A stretch of DNA of 48,413 nucleotides from an uncultured Lachnospiraceae bacterium (GCA_902766825.1 CACXFB010000072.1:1-48413); one strand, 5' to 3'. Numbered from the stretch's first letter, positions 17,676-26,034 are shown. The notes: generated from the sequence alone by a model not told the origin. Made by a program: numbers and translations.

Positions 17676-17921
17676 TATAAGGGTACGTATAAATGCAACT
17701 TTATTCTTGGTGTTTTCAGGCATTGTTGCTAAAAGATTATCAAGAATTTCATTAAGCTCTGACTGTGTAAATGACATGTTTTTGGAACTTAGCATTTGGT
17801 TTGTCTGGGATATTTTTAGTATTGCCTGTTCGGGCGGAAGGTCTTTAATTTGAGATGAAAGATTTTTTAAAATTTCAATTTTTTCTTTTGATATGTTAGT
17901 TTTTTTATTGATATAAGCCAC
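17667..17921 (-). CDS. Small helical protein of unknown function (second of overlapping pair)
   Basis: This 84-aa protein is predicted to be all-helical and charged, with heptad-like leucines (EILKNLSSQIKDLP, then ELNEILDNLLATMP). It starts at GTG 17921 inside the last codons of the upstream small gene. GGAGGAG, encoded in that gene's C-terminus, lies 8 bases before it, so translation is coupled. The 17-base overlap and good ribosome site make it real. The family was not recognised. Its 3' end overlaps the converging PHP gene by 9 bases. Conserved Lachnospiraceae genes of this kind sometimes lie near motility genes; here that is only proximity to the FliK-like gene. Confidence 0.7.
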   Translation of the reverse strand: MAYINKKTNISKEKIEILKNLSSQIKDLPPEQAILKISQTNQMLSSKNMSFTQSELNEILDNLLATMPENTKNKVAFIRTLISP

Positions 17922-18237
17922 TAAAGTCTCCTCCGTTCATAGACTGATATGCATTTACGATATCTCTTGATTTTTTCAGGCTTGAGTACATATCTATTAT
18001 ATGTGCATCATTGCCACTGCAAAGAGGACGTATATCTTTGAAAAGTGCGTCAATATCTATAGATTTCATTGAATTATCTTCGTGGGATTGAGCCTGAATG
18101 ATGCCAAGATCTTCAATGTTATCAAGACTTGATTTGAGCTGGTTGACTTTTAGAAGAACGTCCATGTACATTTTTGCCTTTCCGGGAAGATGTGGGAGAG
18201 CTTTGGTAAGAATGTTTATGTTTTGAGAAGAAATCAT
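17905..18237 (-). CDS. Small helical protein of unknown function (first of overlapping pair)
   Basis: This 110-aa protein has a perfect GGAGG 6 bases before its ATG and a promoter upstream on the minus strand. It opens MISSQNINILTKALPHLPGK and looks helical throughout, ending in a flexible MNGGDFSGLY tail. That tail's codons double as the ribosome site of the next gene. There is no signal peptide, membrane segment or known motif. I believe similar 'Q-N-ALP-P' openings occur in uncharacterised Lachnospiraceae proteins, but I cannot name a family. Confidence 0.72.
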   Translation of the reverse strand: MISSQNINILTKALPHLPGKAKMYMDVLLKVNQLKSSLDNIEDLGIIQAQSHEDNSMKSIDIDALFKDIRPLCSGNDAHIIDMYSSLKKSRDIVNAYQSMNGGDFSGLYQ

Positions 18238-18337
18238 ATAACCTCCGTAGGATGGTTAGTGGTTTTTTAATAGTATATTTTTGGTTTTTATATTTATTCC
18301 TAAAGATGTAATTGTTCTTATTGTTAATACAAAAAGC

Positions 18338-18367
18338 ATTATATACGAGTATTTATTTTATTTTCAA
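18338..18367 (-). promoter_or_regulatory. Promoter for the two minus-strand small genes
   Basis: Read on the minus strand, TTGAAA (18367-18362) is followed after 18 bases by TATAAT (18343-18338), about 100 bases before the ATG at 18237. Confidence 0.65.
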
Positions 18368-18436
18368 AATAACTAACAAATATTCGAATAAAAAATGTTA
18401 AACTTAAATAAATTATATTAAAATTGAATAAAAATC

Positions 18437-18465
18437 TTGTGATATTTTAACGTGTGTAATATAAT
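18437..18465 (+). promoter_or_regulatory. Strong promoter of the 57-aa Cys protein
   Basis: TTGTGA (18437-18442), a 17-base spacer and a perfect TATAAT (18460-18465). The 5' leader of about 60 bases contains a small TAGGG/CCCTA hairpin. Nothing else was recognised in the gap 18238-18534 apart from this and the opposing promoter. Confidence 0.8.
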
Positions 18466-18534
18466 TGTTGATAGAAGACAACGTAGGGTGTAGCGTTTTC
18501 CCTAATTACTATAGATACAGGAAGGTGAATTGTT

Positions 18535-18708
18535 ATGGCAAGTATTCCAAAGTTATGTAAACAGTGTAAGCATGGAGTTGTTATAAAAGGAGATCAGGTT
18601 GATTTCAAGACCAATGCCTTTTGTTGCCATCCTAGTGAGATTAAGAACGGTTTTGGTAGACCGCTTACAGATAAGGTTAAGGAATGTGCAAAATTTATGA
18701 GCAAGTAA
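18535..18708 (+). CDS. 57-aa cysteine-containing small protein, possible zinc-binding
   Basis: This short reading frame has AGGAAGGTG 6-8 bases before its ATG, a strong promoter upstream and its own terminator downstream. The protein opens MASIPKLCKQCKHG and has five cysteines: CKQC near residues 8-11, CC at 30-31 with a following His-Pro, and a Cys near 51. This arrangement could bind one zinc ion. The tail is basic (DKVKECAKFMSK). No family name is known to me. The monocistronic layout with a good promoter suggests an abundant small protein. Confidence 0.75.
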   Translation: MASIPKLCKQCKHGVVIKGDQVDFKTNAFCCHPSEIKNGFGRPLTDKVKECAKFMSK

Positions 18709-18741
18709 TTTTTAGTATAATTGAATATACTAAATTTTCAG

Positions 18742-18770
18742 AATGAGTCTTTAACTAAGACTCATTTTGT
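18742..18770 (+). terminator. Terminator after the 57-aa gene
   Basis: AATGAGTCTT (18742-18751) pairs perfectly with AAGACTCATT (18757-18766) around a 5-base loop, followed by TT and a short T-rich stretch. Confidence 0.85.
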
Positions 18771-18805
18771 GTTGTTTAAGAATATAAACAAATTTGGAGG
18801 ATTTT

Positions 18806-19810
18806 ATGTTAAACGATAAGAAAGTATTATTCAGTGGAATGCAGGCTACAGGTAATCTTACAATAGGTAATTATTTTGGAGCATTATCTAACTGGATTAA
18901 GATTGCAGATGAGTATGAGACATTTTATGGTGTAATGGATCTTCACTCATTGACGGTAAGACAGGAGCCGGCACAGTTTAGAAAGAGAGCAAGATCTCTT
19001 ATGGCGTTATATATCGCTGCAGGTCTTGATCCGGTAAAGAATTGTATATATTTTCAGTCGCATGTGTCAGGACATGCGGAGTTGGCATGGATTCTTAACT
19101 GCTTTACATATATCGGTGAACTTAACAGAATGACACAGTTTAAGGATAAGTCAGCAAAGCATGCGGATAATGTTAATGCAGGTCTTTTTACTTATCCGGT
19201 TCTTATGGCTGCTGATATTCTGCTTTACCAGGCAGATGTAGTTCCTGTTGGTAAGGATCAGATGCAGCATTTAGAGATTACAAGAGATATAGCAATCAGA
19301 TTTAATAATATTTACGGCGATGTATTTACAGTGCCGGAAGCTTATCTTGGTAAGAGCGGTGCAAAGATTATGAGTCTTGCTGATCCTACTAAGAAGATGT
19401 CTAAGTCTGATGAGAATCTTAATGCAAGTATATATCTTCTTGATAAGAGAGATGATGTAATAAGAAAATTCAAACGTGCGGTTACTGATTCGGATAACGA
19501 GATAAGATATGATGAAAGCAAGCCTGGAATAAGCAACCTTATGGATATTTATTCATGTGCTACAGGCAAGTCTCATGATGAGATTTCAGCTGAGTTTGCA
19601 GGAAAAGGTTATGGTGAATTCAAGATTGCGGTAGGAGAGTCTGTTGCAGATATTCTTGATAAGTTACAGGTTGAATATGATAAGATTCTTGCCGACAAGT
19701 CATATCTTGATGGAATCATTAAGGAAAATGCGCAGAAAGCTTCATATTTCTCAGAGAAGACTTTAAGAAAAGTTAAGAAGAAAGTTGGACTTACAGAGCG
19801 CATAAAGTAA
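18806..19810 (+). CDS. trpS: Tryptophanyl-tRNA synthetase
   Basis: This 334-aa class Ic synthetase charges tRNA-Trp. The nucleotide-binding HIGH-like motif appears as GNLTIGNYFG near residues 14-23 after LFSGMQAT, and the KMSKS motif is intact (KKMSKSDEN near 194-202). Length is normal for bacterial TrpRS. GGAGG at 18796-18800 fits the ATG at 18806; an in-frame TTG four codons earlier lies on the ribosome site and is rejected. It is monocistronic, between two terminators. No T-box or leader attenuator was found upstream, although many Firmicutes trpS genes have one. Confidence 0.97.
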   Translation: MLNDKKVLFSGMQATGNLTIGNYFGALSNWIKIADEYETFYGVMDLHSLTVRQEPAQFRKRARSLMALYIAAGLDPVKNCIYFQSHVSGHAELAWILNCFTYIGELNRMTQFKDKSAKHADNVNAGLFTYPVLMAADILLYQADVVPVGKDQMQHLEITRDIAIRFNNIYGDVFTVPEAYLGKSGAKIMSLADPTKKMSKSDENLNASIYLLDKRDDVIRKFKRAVTDSDNEIRYDESKPGISNLMDIYSCATGKSHDEISAEFAGKGYGEFKIAVGESVADILDKLQVEYDKILADKSYLDGIIKENAQKASYFSEKTLRKVKKKVGLTERIK

Positions 19811-19853
19811 TTTTTTAATTTGGTAATGAATTGATTCGTAATATAATAAAATG

Positions 19854-19876
19854 CCCCGTTTCGTTAGGAAACGGGG
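19854..19876. terminator. Bidirectional terminator between trpS and aroC
   Basis: CCCCGTTTC (19854-19862) pairs with GAAACGGGG (19868-19876) around GTTAG, then TATATTTTTTT on the plus strand. The aroC stop codon (19866-19864) lies in the loop, so aroC coding bases form one arm. Confidence 0.93.
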
Positions 19877-20970
19877 TATATTTTTTTGATGTTATCCATG
19901 TTTGAATGCATATTGGAGAAGAGAAGATCAACCAGTGTGATTGCAACCATACTCTCCACAACTACAACGGCACGGGGAACTATAATAGGATCGTGTCGTC
20001 CTTTGATGTTCACGGTAATGTTTTCACCGGATTTATTAACAGTTTCCTGTGTCTTTGAAATAGAAGGAGTCGGCTTTATTGCCGCACGAAGTATTATCTT
20101 GTCCGAATCACTCATTCCACCGAGTATTCCGCCGCTATGGTTTGTCTTTTTTGAAATTCTACCGGAGTCGTCTATGGCAAATGCATCATTGTTGGTGCTG
20201 CCAAGAGCAGTTGCTACGTCAAAGCCATCACCAATCTCAACACCTTTTACTGCACCGATGGACATTACTGCCTTTGCAAGGCATGCATCCAGTTTATCAA
20301 ATACAGGTTCACCTACACCGGCAGGCATTCCTGTTACAACACATTCGATTACACCGCCTGCTGAATCCTGATTTTTCATTGTGTTAACAAGAAAGTCTTC
20401 AGCTTTTTGTGATGCCTGTGCATCCGGCATATATAGCGGTCCCTGTTTTATGAGGCTTTCGTCAAATTTGCTGTAATCGATAGAAATGTTACCGATTGAG
20501 CGTGTATATGCTGCAACTGTAATTCCTAATTCCTTAAGAATAGATATGGCTATTGCACCGGCTGCAACACGACCGATTGTCTCACGACCTGAAGAGCGCC
20601 CACCGCCTCTGTAGTCTCTGAAACCGTACTTGCTGTCAAACGTGTAATCAGCATGTCCCGGTCTGTACATGGAAGCTATCTCACTGTAATCGCCTGAACG
20701 CTGATTTTCATTAAGTACTGCAAGGCTGATAGGGGTACCGGTTGTTCTTCCTTCAAATATTCCGGAAAAAACAGTTACCTTGTCGCCTTCTTTTCTTGGG
20801 GTGGAATATTTAGACTGTCCCGGTTTTCTTCTATCTAAAAATTGTTGGATTATCTCTTCATTCATTACAAGTCCTGCAGGGCATCCATCCACAACGGCTC
20901 CAATTCCACGGCCGTGGGATTCACCCCAGGTAGTAACGGTAAAATTATTGCCTAATACTGAACCTGACAT
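19864..20970 (-). CDS. aroC: Chorismate synthase
   Basis: This 368-aa enzyme uses reduced FMN to convert EPSP to chorismate, the last step of the shikimate pathway. Signatures are clear: TTWGESHGRGIGAVVDG at residues 13-29, RPGHADYTFDSKYG near 105-118, then DYRGGGRSSGRET near 120-132, and the C-terminal KGRHDPIIVPRAVVVVESM. Length is typical. AGGAGG lies 7 bases before the ATG on the minus strand. No other aro genes adjoin it. It converges with trpS and uses a terminator that contains its own stop codon. Confidence 0.97.
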   Translation of the reverse strand: MSGSVLGNNFTVTTWGESHGRGIGAVVDGCPAGLVMNEEIIQQFLDRRKPGQSKYSTPRKEGDKVTVFSGIFEGRTTGTPISLAVLNENQRSGDYSEIASMYRPGHADYTFDSKYGFRDYRGGGRSSGRETIGRVAAGAIAISILKELGITVAAYTRSIGNISIDYSKFDESLIKQGPLYMPDAQASQKAEDFLVNTMKNQDSAGGVIECVVTGMPAGVGEPVFDKLDACLAKAVMSIGAVKGVEIGDGFDVATALGSTNNDAFAIDDSGRISKKTNHSGGILGGMSDSDKIILRAAIKPTPSISKTQETVNKSGENITVNIKGRHDPIIVPRAVVVVESMVAITLVDLLFSNMHSNMDNIKKIYPVS

Positions 20971-21117
20971 AATTTCCTCCTAAACATTTATTACGAATAC
21001 AATATAGTATATAAAAAAATGAGATTAAGTTCAAATAAAAGTGTAATAAAAATCACAGAAACTAATTGATGACGATGAATATACTAATAAAAAGAACAGT
21101 TGAATGGAAAGTGTAAT

Positions 21118-21303
21118 ATGAAAAGAATTAATAGTTATAATGTGTCTGCTGGTAAAGACAACCCTATATATAATTCAGAAAAACGAAGAGATAAGACGGT
21201 AAAAAAGAGCACGGATACGATGATAGTGGATGAAGGCAATCTTTTTTATGAAGTGGATCTTGAATGTGTAAAGAAAAATAAACGATACAATAAAAAGATA
21301 TGA
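21118..21303 (+). CDS. 61-aa basic small protein of unknown function
   Basis: A short frame starting MKRINSYNVSAGKDNPIYNS is rich in Lys, Asn and Tyr and ends in KKNKRYNKKI. It contains an acidic patch (DEGNLFYEVDLE) in its second half. The ribosome site is weak (GGAAAG 9 bases upstream). A longer TTG start at 21100 is possible but less likely. It is followed 6 bases later by a 16-bp perfect hairpin. It could be a small cytosolic protein; no motif or membrane segment is present and no family is recognised. Confidence 0.5.
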   Translation: MKRINSYNVSAGKDNPIYNSEKRRDKTVKKSTDTMIVDEGNLFYEVDLECVKKNKRYNKKI

Positions 21304-21309
21304 TATAAA

Positions 21310-21351
21310 AAGTACAATGTCTTATATGTGATCGGATAAGACATTGTACTT
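21310..21351. terminator. 16-bp perfect hairpin, probably a bidirectional terminator
   Basis: AAGTACAATGTCTTAT (21310-21325) pairs without mismatch with 21336-21351 around a 10-base loop. On the minus strand it runs into TTTTTATAT, a good terminator for the 71-aa gene. On the plus strand the T-tract is poorer. Confidence 0.8.
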
Positions 21352-21411
21352 CATTATCTTTAGTATATAGGAACTAATTACTTATCTGTATTATCTGATT
21401 AATACAGATTG

Positions 21412-21627
21412 TTAGAAGCCCCATGAGTTGTTGCCGCAAAGGCAGCAGATGAGAAGAATTAAAACGATGCATGAACATCCGTCATCACCACATCCATTGT
21501 TGCCAAGCAATGAATTATTACCGTTGCAGCATGAGAGCAATAATAAAATAAGAATAATGCTGCTGCATCCGTTACCGTCGTTACATCCACATCCGCTGTT
21601 ACAATTTGTTGCTGCTAAATCACTCAT
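21412..21627 (-). CDS. 71-aa Cys/Gly/Asn-rich protein with two hydrophobic repeats
   Basis: The protein has 12 Cys in 71 residues and two similar modules, each a Gly/Asn/Cys turn followed by GCSS or GCSC, an Ile/Leu run (IILILLLLSCC, IVLILLICCLC) and GNNS. The minus-strand ribosome site AAGGGGGA is strong. Low-complexity proteins of this look in clostridia are often auto-annotated 'chorion class high-cysteine HCB protein 13', a name based on composition only. It may be membrane-associated, or a structural or spore-related small protein; there is no direct evidence for function. It ends before two hairpins, the nearer an AT-rich 10-bp stem at 21384-21409. Confidence 0.75.
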   Translation of the reverse strand: MSDLAATNCNSGCGCNDGNGCSSIILILLLLSCCNGNNSLLGNNGCGDDGCSCIVLILLICCLCGNNSWGF

Positions 21628-21714
21628 GTTTTAAATCCCCCTTGGGTAGTTACATTGTATATTATGAAGGATGGCATGTATAAGTTTCCTGTTTTTTTAG
21701 ATTTTATAAAAGTG

Positions 21715-21742
21715 TTTACAGAGCGACAAAAAAATATATAAT
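21715..21742 (+). promoter_or_regulatory. Promoter of the ABC-F gene
   Basis: TTTACA (21715-21720), a 16-base spacer and TATAAT (21737-21742). Transcription would start near 21749. Confidence 0.7.
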
Positions 21743-21783
21743 GGTGGGCAGTTTATTTGACAATAATGAAAGAAGAAGACTAT

Positions 21784-23640
21784 ATGAATATATTAACTGC
21801 AACAGATATTGTGAAAAATTATACCGGCAAAACACTGTTAGATGAGGTTTCATTTGGACTTGATGACAGTGACAAAGTTGGAATCATAGGAATCAACGGT
21901 ACCGGTAAATCGACTCTGCTTAAAATAATAGCAGGTGCAGAGAAACCGGATTCAGGTAAGATTGTAATGGCTAATAATCTTAAGATTTCCTACCTTGAGC
22001 AAAATCCTGTTCTTGATGACAGTAAGAATGTCCTTGAAAATGTTCTTTCTGTCATTGAAAACGGTGTAAGCCAAGTGAACTGGAGTCTTGAAGGTGAGGC
22101 AAAAAGCATTCTTAACAGGATGGGATTTGACAATTATTCTGAAAATGTTGCCAATATGTCCGGAGGACAAAAGAAAAGAATTGCCCTGGTTCGTGCTATA
22201 CTTACGAAGGCAGACATGCTTATACTTGACGAGCCGACCAACCATCTTGATGCGGCAATGGCGGGATGGCTTGAGGATTACCTGAAAAAATACAGAGGTG
22301 CAATTATCATGGTAACGCACGACAGGTATTTTCTTGATCAGGTCACGGACAGAATTCTTGAGATTGATGATGGTAAAATCTATTCATATGATACCAACTA
22401 TGAAGGATTTCTTGAACTTAAAGCTGCAAGGGAAGAGATGGTGCTTGCGACAGAACGTAAGAATAGGAGTCTGTACAGAACGGAACTTGAGTGGATGATG
22501 CGCGGTGCACGTGCCCGCTCAACCAAGCAAAAGGCTCATATTCAAAGATTTGAGAATTTAAGAGACAGGCAAAAGCCTGTTGAAAAAGAACAGCTAAAGA
22601 TGGCTTCTGTCAGTTCAAGACTTGGAAAGAAGACTATTGAACTAAGTAACATTTGTAAAGGATTTGATGATAAAAAACTTATATCCGATTTTACATACAT
22701 TTTCCTAAGAGATGATCGAATAGGTATTGTCGGACGTAATGGCTGCGGTAAATCCACACTTCTTAAGATTATTATGGGATATGAGAATGCGGACAGCGGA
22801 AGCGTAGATATAGGAACAACAGTTAAGATAGGTTATTTTTCTCAGATGAATGAATATCTGGATGAATCCATGCGCGTAATTGATTATGTAAAGGAAACGG
22901 CCGAGTACATTGAGACTCCGGAAGGAAGAATAACTGCATCGGTAATGTGCGAGAGATTCTTATTCACGTCACAGCTGCAGTATTCGTTAATCGGAAAGCT
23001 TTCCGGCGGCGAGAAGAGAAGACTCTATCTTCTTCATGTGCTCATGCAACAGCCTAATGTGTTGATACTTGATGAGCCGACCAATGACCTTGATATTAAG
23101 ACAATGACTATACTTGAGGATTATCTTGACTCATTTGACGGAATAGTGATTGCAGTGTCACATGACCGTTTCTTTTTGGACAGAGTAGCAAAAAGACTTT
23201 TTGTGTTTGACGGGACTAATCTTAGACAGTTTGAAGGTGGATACAGCGACCTTGTGGCTGCGGGCGGATACGATACCGCTTATGATATTGCAGGAGGTTC
23301 ATCTTCAAAGACAACGCAAAGCGATGAGTCAACTACAAAGACTGCTAAGGATAAATCATCATGGAAACAAAAAGGTCCAAAGCTAAAACTTACTTATAAC
23401 GAGCAAAGGGAATATGACACAATAGAAGATGACATTGCAAAGCTTGAAGAAAAGATAAGCGAATGTGATGAAATGATGGTTAAAAATGCCACTGACAGCG
23501 GAAAACTTAACGATCTTCTTAAAGAAAAAACAAAGTTAGAAGAACAGCTTGATGAAAAGATGGAACGCTATGTATATCTGACGGATCAGCTTGAGGAGAT
23601 TGAAAAGAATAAAAAATTAAAGAATGAAAGCATGAGATAG
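21784..23640 (+). CDS. ABC-F family ATPase, Uup-like
   Basis: This 618-aa soluble protein has two ABC domains in tandem and no membrane segment. Domain 1 has GINGTGKST (about 37-45), MSGGQKKR and ILDEPTNHLD. Domain 2 has GRNGCGKST, LSGGEKRR and ILDEPTNDLD. Between them lies the Arg/Lys-rich linker typical of ribosome-binding ABC-F proteins, MMRGARARSTKQKAHIQRFE. The C-terminal 80 residues are a charged coiled coil (KLEEKISECDEM...), as in Uup. ABC-F proteins bind the ribosomal E site and relieve stalling or confer antibiotic protection; the Uup subtype is usually housekeeping. The start is set at MNILTATDIVKNY, where homologues begin; an in-frame ATG six codons earlier is possible. The next gene follows after 12 bases. 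Confidence 0.92.
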   Translation: MNILTATDIVKNYTGKTLLDEVSFGLDDSDKVGIIGINGTGKSTLLKIIAGAEKPDSGKIVMANNLKISYLEQNPVLDDSKNVLENVLSVIENGVSQVNWSLEGEAKSILNRMGFDNYSENVANMSGGQKKRIALVRAILTKADMLILDEPTNHLDAAMAGWLEDYLKKYRGAIIMVTHDRYFLDQVTDRILEIDDGKIYSYDTNYEGFLELKAAREEMVLATERKNRSLYRTELEWMMRGARARSTKQKAHIQRFENLRDRQKPVEKEQLKMASVSSRLGKKTIELSNICKGFDDKKLISDFTYIFLRDDRIGIVGRNGCGKSTLLKIIMGYENADSGSVDIGTTVKIGYFSQMNEYLDESMRVIDYVKETAEYIETPEGRITASVMCERFLFTSQLQYSLIGKLSGGEKRRLYLLHVLMQQPNVLILDEPTNDLDIKTMTILEDYLDSFDGIVIAVSHDRFFLDRVAKRLFVFDGTNLRQFEGGYSDLVAAGGYDTAYDIAGGSSSKTTQSDESTTKTAKDKSSWKQKGPKLKLTYNEQREYDTIEDDIAKLEEKISECDEMMVKNATDSGKLNDLLKEKTKLEEQLDEKMERYVYLTDQLEEIEKNKKLKNESMR

Positions 23641-23652
23641 GAGATTGTATTG

Positions 23653-24711
23653 ATGTTAGAACTTGAGATTAATACATCCGGTAAACCATTTATAAAAAGC
23701 AGGCTGATAGGAATTATTTTGTTATTTACCAGTGGCTTGTGGAATTTATTTTGGTTGCTCGGAATTTATGACTGCTTGTTTGGAGAAGATGGAAGGGATG
23801 TGGAAGGAGCTATAATTTTATTGGCTCTGGTAGTCTGGGGATCAATCTGGTTACTGCTTGGTATAAGAATATTTGTAAAGTTGAATCAATTTAAAAAATA
23901 TTCTTTTATTATAGGAACTTCATCAGAAAATGTTCTTGAAAACATTTGTAACTCAACAGGACATTCTAAAAGAAAAGTAGAAAAGAATATAGCTTACATG
24001 ATAAAAAAGAAATATTTTATACCTAAATCCTCTGAAAAGAAAGAAGAAACCCTAATGGAATTTTTCGGAATTGAAGATAATGAAGAAGATAATGTGGATT
24101 TATATGGTGAAGGAAAAAAAGAAGTTACCATAGATGATATTGATTTTTTGTTGGTGTATGAAAATGAAGGCTATAAAACTATTCGTCTTTTGATATCGGA
24201 AATGATGATGTTAATAGGAGTATTAGGAGGTGGAGTTTTACCTATAATAGAACTGATAGCATCATATGAGGAGAACAACAAAAAACTGACAGCGGAAACA
24301 ATCTTGCTATGCCTGGGCGCATTTGTAATCGGTTCCTTATTTTTTGTTATTGGAACGATCAGAATGATGTTTAGTATCAGATATATCAAATACAGAAAAG
24401 CATTGTTTAAACATCCGCAAGGGTATATAAAGGATCTTGCTATGGAAATAGGTAAAGATGAGTATGTTGTTGAAAAAAATATTAAGGCTTACCTGAAAAA
24501 AGGGTTCTTTTATAATGCAAGATTTGATGAAGATGATAAGAGAATAATAGTAAGATTTATGGCACAGAGATTTAGAATTAACAAATTAGGCTTGAAGGAT
24601 TGGGAAAGGGTCTCGGATATGACAGCGGAGAAATGTCCACATTGTGGAAATCTTAATTATATTTTTATTGGCATAACAAAGAGATGTTCTGAATGTGGAG
24701 AACGATTATAG
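23653..24711 (+). CDS. Membrane protein with duplicated TM/helical module and C-terminal zinc ribbon
   Basis: This 352-aa protein shows an internal duplication. Each half has two membrane segments (about 17-43 and 51-75; about 180-205 and 218-240), a basic juxtamembrane stretch, and a helical, winged-helix-like segment ending in the shared pattern VEKNI....KK..F (near 105-120 and 275-290). The C-terminus is a zinc ribbon, CPHCGN and CSECGE, in the last 25 residues. An acidic linker (about 130-165) separates the halves. GGAG lies 9 bases before the ATG. The close spacing after the ABC-F gene suggests co-transcription. The family was not recognised. The architecture would suit a membrane-anchored regulator or scaffold (inference). 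Confidence 0.8.
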   Translation: MLELEINTSGKPFIKSRLIGIILLFTSGLWNLFWLLGIYDCLFGEDGRDVEGAIILLALVVWGSIWLLLGIRIFVKLNQFKKYSFIIGTSSENVLENICNSTGHSKRKVEKNIAYMIKKKYFIPKSSEKKEETLMEFFGIEDNEEDNVDLYGEGKKEVTIDDIDFLLVYENEGYKTIRLLISEMMMLIGVLGGGVLPIIELIASYEENNKKLTAETILLCLGAFVIGSLFFVIGTIRMMFSIRYIKYRKALFKHPQGYIKDLAMEIGKDEYVVEKNIKAYLKKGFFYNARFDEDDKRIIVRFMAQRFRINKLGLKDWERVSDMTAEKCPHCGNLNYIFIGITKRCSECGERL

Positions 24712-24737
24712 ATTTTCAAAAAACAAATAAATAACTA

Positions 24738-24792
24738 AAAAAGAGATTGTCTATTGCTGTAGAATATAACAGCAACCGGACAATCTCTTTTT
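24738..24792. terminator. Bidirectional terminator between the membrane protein and icd
   Basis: AAAAAGAGATTGTC (24738-24751) pairs with GACAATCTCTTTTT (24779-24792). An inner TTGCTGT/ACAGCAA stem extends it. T and A tracts flank both sides. Confidence 0.92.
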
Positions 24793-24825
24793 GTATGTGC
24801 ACAGTAATCACATATTATTGCGATA

Positions 24826-26034
24826 TTACATCATTTTCTCAAGTGTAGCACGGATAGCTTTGATAAATCCTTCTGAATTAACAACGTTAGGATTCTCAAG
24901 TGTTGTGATAAGAGCAAGATCTTTTGTCATTGTACCTGCCTCGATTGTATCAATTGTAGCCTTCTCAAGCTTATCGGCAAATTCCATAAGCTCTTTGTTG
25001 TTATCAAGCTCACCACGTTTTCTTAAAGCACCGCTCCATGCAAAGATAGTTGCAACTGAGTTAGTTGATGTCTCTTCACCTTTAAGATGCTTGTAGTAGT
25101 GTCTCTGAACTGTTCCGTGAGCTGCTTCATATTCATAGTATCCGTCAGGAGATACAAGTACGGATGTCATCATTGCAAGTGAGCCGAATGCTGAGGAAAT
25201 CATATCACTCATAACGTCTCCGTCATAGTTCTTGCATGCCCAGATGAATCCACCCTCAGATTTCATAACTCTTGCTACTGCATCATCAATAAGAGTGTAG
25301 AAGTATTCAATTCCTGCAGCCTTAAACTTGTCTGCATACTCAGCATCGAATATTTCCTGGAAAATATCCTTGAATGTGTGGTCGTATTTCTTAGAAATTG
25401 TATCTTTTGTTGCAAACCATAAATCATGCTTTACATCAAGTGCATAGTTGAAGCAGCTTCTTGCAAAGCTCTCGATTGAATCATTGATGTTATGCATTCC
25501 CTGAATGATACCAGGCTTTGTAAAATCATGAATAAGTTCCTTTGTAACGGTTCCGTCTTCTGCTGTAAATACAAGCTCAGCTTTACCTGCACCAGGAATC
25601 TTCATTTCGCTTCCCTTATATACATCACCATATGCATGTCTTGCGATTGTGATAGGCTTCTTCCAGTTCTTAACGCATGGTTCGATACCTTTTACTATAA
25701 TAGGTGTTCTAAATACTGTTCCGTCAAGAATTGCACGGATTGTTCCGTTAGGACTCTTCCACATCTGCTTAAGATTGTATTCTGTCATACGTGCAGCGTT
25801 AGGAGTAATAGTAGCGCACTTTACTGCAACCTTATATTTTTTTGTTGCATTAGCAGAATCAACTGTAACCTGGTCGTCAGTCTCGTTTCTGTGCTCAAGA
25901 CCAAGGTCATAATACTCTGTATTAAGTTCAATGAAAGGAGAAAGAAGGTCATCCTTAATCATCTTCCATAAAATTCTTGTCATCTCGTCGCCATCCATCT
26001 CAACCAATGGAGTAGCCATGCTTATCTTTGCCAT
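24826..26034 (-). CDS. icd: NADP-dependent isocitrate dehydrogenase, type II
   Basis: This 402-aa enzyme oxidises isocitrate to 2-oxoglutarate and CO2, supplying glutamate carbon. The sequence follows the homodimeric, eukaryotic-like subfamily: [15 protein letters not shown] near residues 10-24, [12 protein letters not shown] near 73-84, the substrate loop [16 protein letters not shown] near 94-109, and [12 protein letters not shown] near 270. Substrate and metal residues appear intact. GAGGA lies 9 bases before the ATG. A minus-strand promoter candidate, TTGCGG, 17 bases, TAATAT, lies 40-70 bases upstream. No other citrate-cycle gene is linked; in anaerobes such an enzyme usually serves glutamate synthesis. 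Confidence 0.96.
   Translation of the reverse strand: MAKISMATPLVEMDGDEMTRILWKMIKDDLLSPFIELNTEYYDLGLEHRNETDDQVTVDSANATKKYKVAVKCATITPNAARMTEYNLKQMWKSPNGTIRAILDGTVFRTPIIVKGIEPCVKNWKKPITIARHAYGDVYKGSEMKIPGAGKAELVFTAEDGTVTKELIHDFTKPGIIQGMHNINDSIESFARSCFNYALDVKHDLWFATKDTISKKYDHTFKDIFQEIFDAEYADKFKAAGIEYFYTLIDDAVARVMKSEGGFIWACKNYDGDVMSDMISSAFGSLAMMTSVLVSPDGYYEYEAAHGTVQRHYYKHLKGEETSTNSVATIFAWSGALRKRGELDNNKELMEFADKLEKATIDTIEAGTMTKDLALITTLENPNVVNSEGFIKAIRATLEKMM

Noticed and set aside
18709-18805. Possible T-box or Trp attenuator before trpS
   Set aside because: The gap holds only the terminator of the 57-aa gene; no GGTGG core, specifier stem or Trp-codon leader peptide is present.
19886-20371. 161-codon plus-strand frame opposite aroC
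   Set aside because: Antisense to a clear chorismate synthase; no family resemblance and no ribosome site.
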